A stretch of DNA of 10,619 nt from Pseudomonadota bacterium (GCA_023423995.1 JAFAEL010000244.1:1-10619); one strand, 5' to 3'. Shown: positions 1 through 7,157, counted from the stretch's first letter. Notes: generated by a model from the letters alone, not told the origin. Numbers and translations are program-made.

Positions 1-283
1 CCGCATGGTAGCGCGCGACGGTGACGATCCGAAGCGCGACGATTGACGCTGTCACGAGAAAGAGGGGAACAAAGACGGGGTTGCCGGACGACTTCCAGCA
101 GAAGAGTGAAATCGCCGCGCCGACGACGTTCGACAGGATGATCGAGGTCGGGGACGAAAACAGGGAGTGCACGAGGACGCGGTAATGCCTCGGGTCGCGG
201 GACTCGCGCGCATGGGGCCCATAGGCCATCAGCCAGAGGCGCGCGCCGAGCCGGCCCAATGGAGACGCCCCAACCCCGTCCAT
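1..283 (-). CDS. N-terminal fragment of a two-helix membrane protein, possibly a GGDEF-type signalling protein (cut by window edge)
   Basis: The minus-strand frame is open from the ATG at 283 to the window edge, giving about 94 residues. A short basic, cytoplasmic-looking N-terminus of about 35 residues (it includes HARESRDPRHYRVLVHSLF) is followed by two hydrophobic stretches, at roughly residues 44-61 and 67-86. The second ends in RIVTVARYHA. This layout (basic lead, tyrosine-rich linker, paired helices) resembles the membrane anchor of many rhizobial diguanylate cyclase/phosphodiesterase proteins. The catalytic domain would lie outside the window, so the function is inference. The start is uncertain: an in-frame GTG at 301 is also possible and neither has a convincing Shine-Dalgarno. 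It lies 175 bases beyond the DUF2243 stop on the same strand, with no clear terminator between. Confidence 0.55.
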   Translation of the reverse strand, partial: MDGVGASPLGRLGARLWLMAYGPHARESRDPRHYRVLVHSLFSSPTSIILSNVVGAAISLFCWKSSGNPVFVPLFLVTASIVALRIVTVARYHA

Positions 284-458
284 CACCGCATCCAATCTCA
301 CGTTGGCTCGGCCAAACGCGGAACTCTCCCCCGTGGCGGATCAGTCCGATATATCCGCTCAACCATGTGAATTTATCGCCGAGTGTCTTAACGGCGGGTT
401 CAACAAGCTGCCCAAGACTACCGGCGGTTCTACGAAGCAGAGGAAGGTTTCGCTGGCG

Positions 459-1262
459 CTAGATCCGCGACCAGGCGAGGCACCCGGCGGTCGGCGTTGC
501 CGTGCTCACCAGGAGAGCGCCTCGTCCATAGAGTCTCCAGCCGCGGCCGTTCGGGCCTAGATCGACCGCCAGGAACTCACCGGACGCATCGCTCCAGACC
601 ACGCGGCCATCCGCCTCGGCAACGGCGGCAAACGCCGCGGCGGCCCCCACGCCGGGGCGAAAGAGCACGAGGGCGCTCGACGTGCCTGGAGGTGGCAAGG
701 CAGCGACCAAGCCGGAGATCATGATGAAGCCGGCCATGCAGGCGGCTATAGCCGGGCCGCGTCGGGTGGAGGTCGGAGCACCTGGACCGCTCCCGGCACG
801 GCCGCGCAGCCACAGGCCGAGGGCGAGCGTCGGAACGCCAAATACGGCCAGCCATCCGAGATCGTAGAAGAGCGGGTTCGGCACCCCGACCCGGATCCGG
901 TGGATCTGGAGGATCCAGTGGAAAAAGACGACATCCACGAATTGCCATGCGCTGAACCCGAGAAGACACGCGGCGAGCACCCGCGTGTCGAGGCCGGGGT
1001 TCTCGAAGCCACGCCGCCCCCGCCAGAGCAGCCAAAGCCCAACGGCAGCGATCGCATACATGAGAATGTGGAAGAGCCCGTCGGCGAGAATCTGCACGCG
1101 GATGTCGCGCACCGCCTCGGCATCGACCAGGCTGAGAAGGTGGTGCCACTGGAGCACCTGATGGAGCAGGATTCCGTCGAAGAAGCCGGCGAACGCGAAG
1201 CCGAGAAGAAAGCCCGCCCGCGTCAGATTTCGCTCGCTGTCCGGACCTGAACGAGCCTCCAA
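459..1262 (-). CDS. DUF2243 family polytopic membrane protein with C-terminal extension, TTG start
   Basis: The product is 267 residues with about five membrane helices. It opens with the DUF2243 signature: AGFLLGFAFAGFFDGILLHQ at residues 16-35, then LQWHHLLS. Other His residues lie near the helices: H65 in LFHILM, and H115 and H121 in FFHWILQIHR. Repeated His in helices suggests metal or heme contact, but the family has no established function. After the last helix (about 160-180) comes a tail of about 75 residues ending AGCLAWSRI, more than the usual core (about 170 residues from memory) needs. The frame stays open to a GTG at 1502, but residues from there overlap the upstream small gene out of frame and look non-native. 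The TTG at 1262 has a strong GGAGG nine bases upstream and lies 14 bases after the previous stop, so I chose it. Family assignment is firm; role unknown. Confidence 0.85.
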   Translation of the reverse strand: MEARSGPDSERNLTRAGFLLGFAFAGFFDGILLHQVLQWHHLLSLVDAEAVRDIRVQILADGLFHILMYAIAAVGLWLLWRGRRGFENPGLDTRVLAACLLGFSAWQFVDVVFFHWILQIHRIRVGVPNPLFYDLGWLAVFGVPTLALGLWLRGRAGSGPGAPTSTRRGPAIAACMAGFIMISGLVAALPPPGTSSALVLFRPGVGAAAAFAAVAEADGRVVWSDASGEFLAVDLGPNGRGWRLYGRGALLVSTATPTAGCLAWSRI

Positions 1263-1277
1263 ATCCTCTCTCCTCCC
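1263..1277 (-). promoter_or_regulatory. Shine-Dalgarno deciding the TTG start of the DUF2243 gene
   Basis: The minus strand reads GGGAGGAGAGAGGAT directly before TTG. The GGAGG core (1272-1276) is nine bases from the start codon. No ATG or GTG lies in frame nearby, so this site supports TTG initiation. It sits right after the stop of the upstream small gene, favouring reinitiation by the same ribosomes. Confidence 0.75.
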
Positions 1278-1459
1278 TACCAGGCTCCGAACACGATGAC
1301 CCCGATCACGAGGAGGATGCTGAGGCTGATCCCCTGAAGGAGCTTGGTCACGATCCACGCACGACAGGTCTCGATCAGCCTGACCTCTTCCTCGCCCGCT
1401 AGCCTTCCCGTTGCGCGGCCCGCCGGTGGTTCCCTCTCGTTGAAGAAGAACGCCGCCAT
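1277..1459 (-). CDS. Small single-pass membrane protein (60 aa)
   Basis: The product is 60 residues. A polar N-terminal part (MAAFFFNEREPPAG, then an acidic/basic patch EEEVRLIETCRAW) leads into one membrane helix at about residues 38-58 (TKLLQGISLSILLVIGVIVF), ending GAW. The predicted topology is N-in with the helix at the very C-terminus, like a tail-anchored or small accessory subunit. The ATG at 1459 is preceded by GAGG (1465-1468) at a five-base spacing. The stop is 14 bases before the DUF2243 start and the next start has its own strong ribosome site, so the pair is almost certainly one transcript. I do not recognise a named family. Partnership with the DUF2243 protein is the most economical inference. 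Confidence 0.75.
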   Translation of the reverse strand: MAAFFFNEREPPAGRATGRLAGEEEVRLIETCRAWIVTKLLQGISLSILLVIGVIVFGAW

Positions 1460-1514
1460 CGTGACCTCGCGCGAAGTCGCCTTCGAGCGAGAACAAGGGC
1501 ACGGCAGTGGAGTT

Positions 1515-1534
1515 TCTGTCCTGAACCGGACAGA
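1515..1534 (-). other. Intercistronic stem-loop after the glycoside hydrolase gene
   Basis: A perfect 7-bp inverted repeat, TCTGTCC / GGACAGA, with a six-base loop begins five bases after the hydrolase stop on the minus strand. No T-run follows, so it is not a standard intrinsic terminator. It may protect the 3' end of the upstream message or mark partial termination inside an operon. A chance repeat cannot be excluded. Confidence 0.4.
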
Positions 1535-1539
1535 GTGGC

Positions 1540-3045
1540 TCAGGCCCGCCTGATGGCGAGGGCCTGGTCGGCGGAGAACGGCAGGGTTTCCAGCGTCACG
1601 CCGCCCTGCCCCGCTATGACCGGGAAGCTGCCGACGATCTCGCCTCGGCTCGTATCGAAGGCCGTCACGAGATAGCGACCGGTCGGCATGCCGCTGATCC
1701 GCAGGGTGGTGCGGATCGGCGGCGCGTCGGGGCGGAGCATCCCATTCCGCCCGATGATATCCGTCCGAAGCAGCCAGACGATCGCCTGCTCCTCGTCGGC
1801 GCAGCCGAACGCGACGAGCTCGCCCGAGCTCGTCTTGATCTCGTCGCTGACATTGCGGCGCCGAAAGCTCGGCCAGTCGATCAGCGGGAGGAAGGCGGAA
1901 AGCGCACGTTGCGCCTCGCGCATCCCGGGGGTGAGAGTATGCGGGGTCCGGTTCGGCCAGCGCATGCCTCCTCCGGCCCCGCCCGAAGCTAGGTGGGCCC
2001 ACTGCATGTGGCGGAAATACTCGTCGTCAAAGGGCTCCGGCAGGGTCCGCTTCTTGTCCTTGAAGCTGTGGATGGGCCCATGCTCCGTGTCGAGGAAGGG
2101 GCGCCCATCCCGGATCTCCGCCAGCGCGTCCCGCACGATCTCGCCCATGCTGATGGCCGGATCGACCGTGTTCTGCGGATCGTCGATCGTCCCTTCCCGG
2201 TAGACGTGGATGGAAGCGAAATCCAAATCCGGATGTCGGAAGATCGGCTCCTTCAGGGCCATGTGCGGCCGCCACCAGAGCTCCGGTCCGAACAGCGAGA
2301 CCGTCTGGGGGTGAGTGCGGCCATGGAGCCGGTTCTCGAGCTGCCGGACGTGCGTGCTCAGGTCATGGATGAATTCGCCGAAGCAATCGGCCGAATCGCC
2401 GGCCTGGGCAGGGTGGATCTCGTTCCATAGGTCCCACCCGAACAGCACACCGCTGCCGCCCCAGCGCTCGATGACGAACGAGAAGCGCGCCTTGATGGCG
2501 TCGCGGGTAGGGCCACAGAGCAGGAACTCGGATGGGTGCCTGAGGGGGCCGCCATTGCGGATGTTGTACGGATGCCCATCCCAGCGCAGCCACATCCAGA
2601 ACGTGTCGAAAGGCGTGAGCAGGATCCGCATCCCGACCTTCTCGCAAAGCGCGAAGAGGTCGTCCCACAGCGTCACCATGGCGGGCACGAAGCGTCCCGC
2701 CGGCCGCTCGAGATAGCGGTGCTTCACCTGCGCGTACTCGGCCATGAGGCGCAGGCAGTTCACACCATTCGCCCGCAGCCTTCTGAGGTGCGCTTCCACG
2801 GCAGGGAGGTCGCGCCGGCGGAACAAACCCTGGAACTCGATCCAGCTGATCGCATCGTTCTGGCCGACCGGCGTCCAGGGGCTGCCATCCTCCGCGACGA
2901 AATAAGGCGCGTCGCGAGCGACCTGGATCCAGGGCAGCGGGCCGCTGGGGGGTGCGTCGGCGAGCGTGGCCGCGATCTCGGCAGGGACATCCCCGCGGAG
3001 TCGAGCGAGATCCTGAAGGCGATCTTTGCGAAGAAGAAAGGTCAC
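1540..3045 (-). CDS. GH5-like (clan GH-A) glycoside hydrolase, cytosolic
   Basis: The product is 501 residues and appears to be a retaining beta-glycosidase. After a leader of about 45 residues comes PYFVAEDGSPWTPVGQNDAI (47-66), the usual opening of GH5-like barrels. NCLRLM (96-101) carries the conserved barrel Arg. GWDLWNEIHP (203-212) holds the Asn-Glu pair, with E209 as acid/base candidate. FLDTEHGP (317-324) supplies E321 as nucleophile candidate. Residues from about 400 to the end look like a beta-sandwich accessory domain. No signal peptide or membrane helix is visible, so it should act in the cytosol, perhaps on an imported or internal glycoside; the substrate cannot be told. The start is GTG with GAAGG 11 bases upstream, which is weak, so the first 30-40 residues are uncertain. 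It reads in the same direction as the small membrane protein and DUF2243 genes and may share a transcript. Confidence 0.8.
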   Translation of the reverse strand: MTFLLRKDRLQDLARLRGDVPAEIAATLADAPPSGPLPWIQVARDAPYFVAEDGSPWTPVGQNDAISWIEFQGLFRRRDLPAVEAHLRRLRANGVNCLRLMAEYAQVKHRYLERPAGRFVPAMVTLWDDLFALCEKVGMRILLTPFDTFWMWLRWDGHPYNIRNGGPLRHPSEFLLCGPTRDAIKARFSFVIERWGGSGVLFGWDLWNEIHPAQAGDSADCFGEFIHDLSTHVRQLENRLHGRTHPQTVSLFGPELWWRPHMALKEPIFRHPDLDFASIHVYREGTIDDPQNTVDPAISMGEIVRDALAEIRDGRPFLDTEHGPIHSFKDKKRTLPEPFDDEYFRHMQWAHLASGGAGGGMRWPNRTPHTLTPGMREAQRALSAFLPLIDWPSFRRRNVSDEIKTSSGELVAFGCADEEQAIVWLLRTDIIGRNGMLRPDAPPIRTTLRISGMPTGRYLVTAFDTSRGEIVGSFPVIAGQGGVTLETLPFSADQALAIRRA

Positions 3046-3091
3046 CTGAAACGCGGCCTTCGAGAGACGGACCAGGGCGGCGCCCCGGCGA

Positions 3092-3120
3092 CCGGATCAG
3101 CCGCCCGGGCAGCGATCCGG
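3092..3120. repeat. Inverted repeat in the methyltransferase-hydrolase gap
   Basis: CCGGATC (3092-3098) is mirrored by GATCCGG (3114-3120), with a small GCCCGGGC palindrome nested in the centre. No T-tract follows on the minus strand, so it does not qualify as an intrinsic terminator. It could be an mRNA structure between two co-oriented genes or a palindromic protein site. In DNA this GC-rich a chance origin is possible. Confidence 0.35.
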
Positions 3121-3170
3121 AGTAGCTGAACGTCCGATCACGGGCCAGGTTTCAGAGTTGCTGACCTCGG

Positions 3171-3839
3171 TCAGATCCCGGCCGAAGCGATCTCGGCCAT
3201 GGCCCTGTAACCGGCCGCGGCCCGCAGCCGGGCGCTTCCGCGCGACAGGTATCCGACCGGGCGAGGCACTCCCTGCAGGTAGTATTCCTCGACCGTCTCG
3301 ATTGCGAAGCCGGCCTCCTGCAGCAGCGACACGACAGGCCTGATGAGATTGCAGCCCACCGCGAGCGGACGCCAGAGCGGATTGAGCCGGTGCTGCCAGC
3401 GGGCGACCGCCGGATCCGACGACAAGCCATGCTCCAGGAAGAGCACCTTGCCGTCCGGCTTCAGGACGCGCCGGATCTCCCGCAAGCTCTGAAGCGGGTC
3501 GTCGACCGAGCAGAGCGTATAGGTGACGAGGGCGGTGTCGATCGTGCCCGCCCGAAGCGGCAGATCCTCGGCCGGAGCCCGGACGACCTCCACCGGAAAG
3601 CGCGCCTGCTTGCGGGCCGCCTCGCCGAGTTTCAGGAACGAGCCGTTGGGGTCGACGCCGATCACCCGCTCGACCAACGTCTCGTCATAGAATGGCAGGT
3701 TCAGCGCCGGGCCGAAGCCGATCTCCAGCACCGTTCCTCGCGCGAGTGGAACGACCTTCGCGCGCTCGGTCGCAATGTCCTCGGCCGAGCAGAGGCAACG
3801 GACCAGGCGCGGCCCGAGATAGCGTCCATAGATGCCCAT
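3171..3839 (-). CDS. Class I SAM-dependent methyltransferase (UbiE / type 11-like)
   Basis: The product is 222 residues. Motif I is VLEIGFGPALN (37-47), the SAM-binding glycine loop. GVDPN (61-65) ends with the acidic residue that binds the SAM ribose. APAEDLPL (88-95) and TYTLCSVDDP (107-116) follow, then RRVLKPDGKVLFLEHG (123-138), typical of the methyltransferase-11 group. The C-terminal part (CNLIRPVVSLLQEAGF, EEYYLQGVPRPVGYLSRGSA) resembles the small-molecule or lipid methyltransferase branch rather than a nucleic-acid enzyme. The frame is open upstream to 3920, but the ATG at 3839 has GGAGG (3847-3851) at seven-base spacing, and the longer version begins with low-quality residues, so I chose 3839. 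It lies alone between the tct terminator and the hydrolase gene and may have its own promoter. Substrate unknown. Confidence 0.85.
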   Translation of the reverse strand: MGIYGRYLGPRLVRCLCSAEDIATERAKVVPLARGTVLEIGFGPALNLPFYDETLVERVIGVDPNGSFLKLGEAARKQARFPVEVVRAPAEDLPLRAGTIDTALVTYTLCSVDDPLQSLREIRRVLKPDGKVLFLEHGLSSDPAVARWQHRLNPLWRPLAVGCNLIRPVVSLLQEAGFAIETVEEYYLQGVPRPVGYLSRGSARLRAAAGYRAMAEIASAGI

Positions 3840-3905
3840 CGCAGTTCCTCCCGCTCGTCGCGTCTGCGTCGATCTCGAAGGATGATGGCGATCGAAAAGA
3901 TCTTC

Positions 3906-3921
3906 CGTGATGCAGGTCACA
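3906..3921. promoter_or_regulatory. CRP-type binding site candidate
   Basis: The plus strand reads CGTGA, then TGCAGG, then TCACA; on the minus strand it is TGTGA-N6-TCACG. That matches nine of ten half-site bases of the classic CRP palindrome TGTGA-N6-TCACA. It lies 67-82 bases upstream of the methyltransferase start, directly against the T-tract of the tct terminator. Which regulator would bind in this organism is unknown, as alphaproteobacterial CRP/FNR proteins differ in their preferred sites. Confidence 0.5.
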
Positions 3922-3950
3922 AAAGAAAGGCGGCCCCCGAGGGGGCCGCC
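3921..3950 (-). terminator. Intrinsic terminator of the tctCBA operon
   Basis: GGCGGCCCCC (3929-3938) and GGGGGCCGCC (3941-3950) form a perfect 10-bp inverted repeat with two bases between them (in practice 9 bp with a CGAG loop). On the minus strand the stem is followed at once by TTTCTTTT. It starts 34 bases past the tctA stop. This is a textbook rho-independent terminator for minus-strand transcription and separates the tct operon from the methyltransferase gene. Confidence 0.92.
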
Positions 3951-3984
3951 CGATGTCCGCTAGAGGACCCTTGGATCGAGGTCG

Positions 3985-5505
3985 CTACTGCCCCGGGACC
4001 ATGTGCGCCCGGCGGCTCCCACCGAACCTGGCGGACAGGTAGGAGAAGAGCGGCCAGAAGAGCATCACCAGGGCGAGGGTGATCAGCCCACCGACCAGCG
4101 GATTGGCCCAGAAGATCGAGAGGCTGCCACGGGACAGCAGCATCGCCTGCCGGAACGAGCTCTCCGCCATGTCTCCCAGGACCAGGGCGAGCACGAGCGG
4201 CGCCAGAGGATAGCCCAGCTTCTTGAAGATGTAGCCGAGCACGCCGAAGATCAGCATCACCGAGATGTCGAGCAGTGCGTTGTGGACCGTGTAGGCACCG
4301 ACGGCGCAGATCACCAGGATCACCGGCGCGATGATGCTGAACGGGATCCGCAGGATGGCCGCGAAGAGCGGTACGGTCGTCAGCACCACGATCAGACCGG
4401 CGACGTTGCCGAGATAGATCGAGGCGATCAGGCCCCACACGAAGTCCTTCTGCTCCACGAAGAGCAGCGGCCCCGGCTGCAGACCCCAGATCAGCAGACC
4501 GCCGAGGAGCACCGCCGCGGTGGGCGAGCCCGGGATGCCAAGAGTCAGCATCGGCAGAAGCGCGCTCGTCCCCGCAGCATGCGCTGCCGTCTCCGGAGCC
4601 AGCACCCCCTCCATCTCGCCCGTGCCGAATTTCTTGCCGTTGCGGGAGAAGCGCTTGGCGAGGCCGTAGCTCATGAAGGAGGCGGGTGTCGCGCCGCCCG
4701 GCGTGATGCCCATCCAGCAGCCGACGATCGAGCCGCGGATCGCCGTCAGCCAGAACTTCGGCAGTTCCTTCCACGTCTGGAACACGACGCGCGGGTTGAT
4801 CTTCGCGCTCTTGCCCTTGAAGGCCAGCCCCTCCTCCATCGTGAGAAGGATCTCGCCGACACCGAAGAGGCCGATGACCGCGACCAGGAAGTCGAAGCCG
4901 CGCAGGAGTTCGGTCGAGCCGAAGGTCATCCGGAGTTCGCCCGTGACCGTATCGAGCCCGACTGCCGCGAGCGCAAAGCCCAGCATCATCGCGGAGATGA
5001 CCTTGAACGGCGACTCCTTACCCATCCCCACGAAGCTGCAGAAGGTGAGCAGGTAGACGGCAAAGAATTCGGCAGGCCCGAAATTCAGTGCGAAGCGCGC
5101 GATGAGCGGCGCCAGGAAGGTCAGGAGAAGCGTCGCCACGAAGGCGCCGAAGAACGAACCCGTGAAGGCCGTGGCGAGCGCCTCGCCCGCCTTGCCCTTC
5201 TGGGCCATCGGGTAGCCGTCGAAAGTGGTCGCGACCGACCACGGTTCGCCCGGTATGTTGAAGAGGACCGACGTGATCGCGCCCCCGAACAAGGCTCCCC
5301 AGTAGATGGAGGAGAGCATGATGATCGCCGAGACCGGCGACATCGAGAACGTGAGCGGGAGAAGGATCGCGACACCGTTCGCGCCCCCGAGGCCCGGCAG
5401 GACGCCGATGAGGACCCCGAGGAAGATGCCCACGAACATATAGAAGATGTTCATGGGATCCGCGAGAACGCCGAAGCCGTGGATCAGTGACGTTAAGGCT
5501 TCCAT
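3985..5505 (-). CDS. tctA: Tripartite tricarboxylate transporter, large membrane subunit TctA
   Basis: The product is 506 residues, normal for TctA (about 500), with roughly 11-12 hydrophobic segments. Family motifs are clear: a GVLIGVLPGLGG stretch near residues 31-42, then SSIYWGALFGGAITSVLFNI and IPGEPWSVATTFDGYP near 66-99. A second glycine/proline motif near the middle (GCWMGITPGGATPASFMSYG) matches the internally duplicated TctA fold. It is the inner-membrane channel that takes substrate from TctC using an ion gradient. The ATG at 5505 has AGAGG at nine-base spacing. It lies 61 bases after tctB and is the last gene before the terminator. The transported carboxylate cannot be read from sequence; citrate is only the founding example. 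Confidence 0.95.
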   Translation of the reverse strand: MEALTSLIHGFGVLADPMNIFYMFVGIFLGVLIGVLPGLGGANGVAILLPLTFSMSPVSAIIMLSSIYWGALFGGAITSVLFNIPGEPWSVATTFDGYPMAQKGKAGEALATAFTGSFFGAFVATLLLTFLAPLIARFALNFGPAEFFAVYLLTFCSFVGMGKESPFKVISAMMLGFALAAVGLDTVTGELRMTFGSTELLRGFDFLVAVIGLFGVGEILLTMEEGLAFKGKSAKINPRVVFQTWKELPKFWLTAIRGSIVGCWMGITPGGATPASFMSYGLAKRFSRNGKKFGTGEMEGVLAPETAAHAAGTSALLPMLTLGIPGSPTAAVLLGGLLIWGLQPGPLLFVEQKDFVWGLIASIYLGNVAGLIVVLTTVPLFAAILRIPFSIIAPVILVICAVGAYTVHNALLDISVMLIFGVLGYIFKKLGYPLAPLVLALVLGDMAESSFRQAMLLSRGSLSIFWANPLVGGLITLALVMLFWPLFSYLSARFGGSRRAHMVPGQ

Positions 5506-5566
5506 TGCGCTCTGCCTCTTGAATTATTCGACTACATGATTTCGAGAAAACACTTCACTTGCTTGC

Positions 5567-6070
5567 TCAATATCCGAGTACTGCCTCGATCGGCCCCTTC
5601 GGCAGCGGGACGAGGAACCACAGCTCGAACATCACGAAGAGGAACAGCGGCACGGCCAGCGCAATCGGAACCGCCTTGTAGGCGGGATACTTTCCAAGCC
5701 ACATCATGAAGAACGTGATGAAGATGGCGCTGGCCAGGTAGATCCCGAGCAGCCCGATGAGCACCACGAAGGCGATCGTCGGCACGAGGACCTTCAACAC
5801 CAGCTTGAGTTGGCTCCGCTCGACGAAGCTCGTGTGATCGGCACCGGCAAGGATGTTGACCGTGAACGTCGCCGCGCTGGCGATGAACATGATCAGACCG
5901 ATGTAGAACGGGAAGTATCCCGCCTGCGGACCGTCATCGAGCCAACGGGCTCCGATGCGCCAGTTGTCGTACATCACCAATATGGCGGCGGCGATGAACC
6001 CTCCCGCCACGATGAGCTCCATCGTGCGATTGGAGACTGTGTGCTCGCGCGCGTCCGTCGGCCCAGCCAT
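5567..6070 (-). CDS. tctB: Tripartite tricarboxylate transporter, small membrane subunit TctB
   Basis: The product is 167 residues, usual for TctB, with four predicted helices: about 18-34, 52-75, 88-113 and 135-155. The loop NWRIGARWLDDGPQAGYFPF (41-60) matches the family's 'GPGFFP'-like region between helices 1 and 2. It is the poorly conserved membrane partner of TctA. The ATG at 6070 is preceded by an imperfect purine-rich site (GAGCAGG). A second in-frame Met 16 codons later lacks a ribosome site. It lies 73 bases after tctC, with a strong hairpin in the gap. Confidence 0.92.
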   Translation of the reverse strand: MAGPTDAREHTVSNRTMELIVAGGFIAAAILVMYDNWRIGARWLDDGPQAGYFPFYIGLIMFIASAATFTVNILAGADHTSFVERSQLKLVLKVLVPTIAFVVLIGLLGIYLASAIFITFFMMWLGKYPAYKAVPIALAVPLFLFVMFELWFLVPLPKGPIEAVLGY

Positions 6071-6103
6071 GCCTGCTCGGTCCCTTCTCGAATTGATGAG
6101 GAG

Positions 6104-6123
6104 GGCGCCGCCGGGGCGGCGCC
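6104..6123 (-). other. GC-rich intercistronic hairpin between tctC and tctB
   Basis: GGCGCCGCC and GGCGGCGCC form a perfect 9-bp inverted repeat separated by GG, starting 20 bases after the tctC stop. No T-tract follows on the minus strand, so it should not terminate fully. Such hairpins after binding-protein genes are known to shield the upstream message from 3' exonucleases or to reduce downstream expression. That role here is inference. Confidence 0.6.
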
Positions 6124-6143
6124 GCTCCGGGGTCTTTGGAAGC

Positions 6144-7157
6144 TTAGGACTTCGCCATGAAGCCGGCTTTTTCCATCAGAGCGCGATGGGTGTCCGCAGC
6201 CTTCTTCAGCCAGTCCTTGAAGTCGTTCCCGGACATGAAGGTCGTGTTGAACGCGCCCTTCTCCATGAAATCCTTCCAGTCTGGCGTCTCACGGACCTTC
6301 TTGAACAGATCGACGTAGAAGTTGACCTGGTCCGGGGTCGCGCCCGGCGTCGTGAAGAATCCGCGGAGCATCAGATACTCGACATCGAGCCCCTGCTCCT
6401 TGCAGGTCGGGATGTCGGACCAGCTCATGTCGGTCGTGACCTTGGTGGTCAGGTCGATGCGCTTGGTGTCGAACACGCAGAGCGGCCGAAGTTCGCCGGC
6501 GCGCCACTGCGCCACGGCCTCGATCGGGTTGTTGACGCTCGAATCGACGTGACCGCCCACGAGCTGCGCGGCAACGTCACCGCCCCCTTTGTAGGGAATG
6601 TAGGTCATCTTCACGCCCGTGGCCTGCTCGAGGGCCGCGGTGATGATCTGGTCTTCCTGCTTGGAGCCGGTGCCACCCATCTTGAACTGGTGCGGCTGCC
6701 CGGCCTTGATGGCGTCCACGTATTCTTTTGCGGTCTTGTAGGGCGACTTCGCGTTCACCCAGAGGACGAACTCGTCGAGAGCCAGCATCGCGACCGGGCT
6801 CATGTCTTCCCACTTGAAGGGGACACCCGTCGCGAGCGGCGTCGTAAACAGGTTCGACAGAGTAATGATGATCTTGTGAGGATTTCGGGTGGAGCTCTTT
6901 ACGTCCAGGAAGCCCTCGGCTCCGGCGCCACCGGCCTTGTTGATGACGATCAACGGCTGGGACATCAGGCTGTGTTTCTGGATGATGCCCTGAATCACGC
7001 GGGCCATCTGGTCAGCGCCGCCGCCGGTTCCGGCTGGCACGATGATCTCGACGGGCCGGGTCGGCTGCCATGCGGCCTGCGCGGACCCGGCGGCTAGCCC
7101 CCCGGCAATCGCGGCCGCAGCGGCCAAAATGCGAGCCGAAACTGTCTTTCGCTTCAT
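6144..7157 (-). CDS. tctC: Tripartite tricarboxylate transporter, periplasmic binding protein TctC
   Basis: The product is 337 residues. A Sec signal peptide of about 28 residues (MKRK, a hydrophobic Ala-rich core, then GSAQA before AW) is followed by a Bug/TctC fold. The substrate-loop region reads VEIIVPAGTGGGADQMARVI, the counterpart of the usual VPFxPGGxxD motif; IPYKGGGDVAAQLVGGHVDS supplies the second conserved loop. It captures a carboxylate in the periplasm and delivers it to TctA/TctB. The frame extends ten codons upstream to 7187, but the ATG at 7157 has GGAGG (7166-7170) at eight-base spacing and gives a proper signal peptide, so I chose it. It is first in the operon. No tctDE-type two-component regulator is in the window. 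Ligand unknown. Confidence 0.95.
   Translation of the reverse strand: MKRKTVSARILAAAAAIAGGLAAGSAQAAWQPTRPVEIIVPAGTGGGADQMARVIQGIIQKHSLMSQPLIVINKAGGAGAEGFLDVKSSTRNPHKIIITLSNLFTTPLATGVPFKWEDMSPVAMLALDEFVLWVNAKSPYKTAKEYVDAIKAGQPHQFKMGGTGSKQEDQIITAALEQATGVKMTYIPYKGGGDVAAQLVGGHVDSSVNNPIEAVAQWRAGELRPLCVFDTKRIDLTTKVTTDMSWSDIPTCKEQGLDVEYLMLRGFFTTPGATPDQVNFYVDLFKKVRETPDWKDFMEKGAFNTTFMSGNDFKDWLKKAADTHRALMEKAGFMAKS

Noticed and set aside
1263..1502. An 80-residue N-terminal extension of the DUF2243 protein from the GTG at 1502
   Set aside because: It reads out of frame through the small membrane protein gene and is low-complexity Arg/Asp/Gly. The TTG at 1262 has the ribosome site and the family N-terminus.
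3161..3174. CTGACC/GGTCAG inverted repeat overlapping the methyltransferase stop as a terminator
   Set aside because: Only six pairs with a two-base loop and no T-tract; more likely chance.
4003..5490. A 495-codon open frame on the plus strand, antisense to tctA
   Set aside because: Its translation is an Arg/Glu/His-rich low-complexity string typical of the complement of high-GC membrane protein genes. The minus-strand TctA is unambiguous.
5955..7097. A 380-codon plus-strand open frame antisense to tctC
   Set aside because: It is a mirror of the well-supported TctC gene, has no recognisable domain and crosses the tctC-tctB gap.
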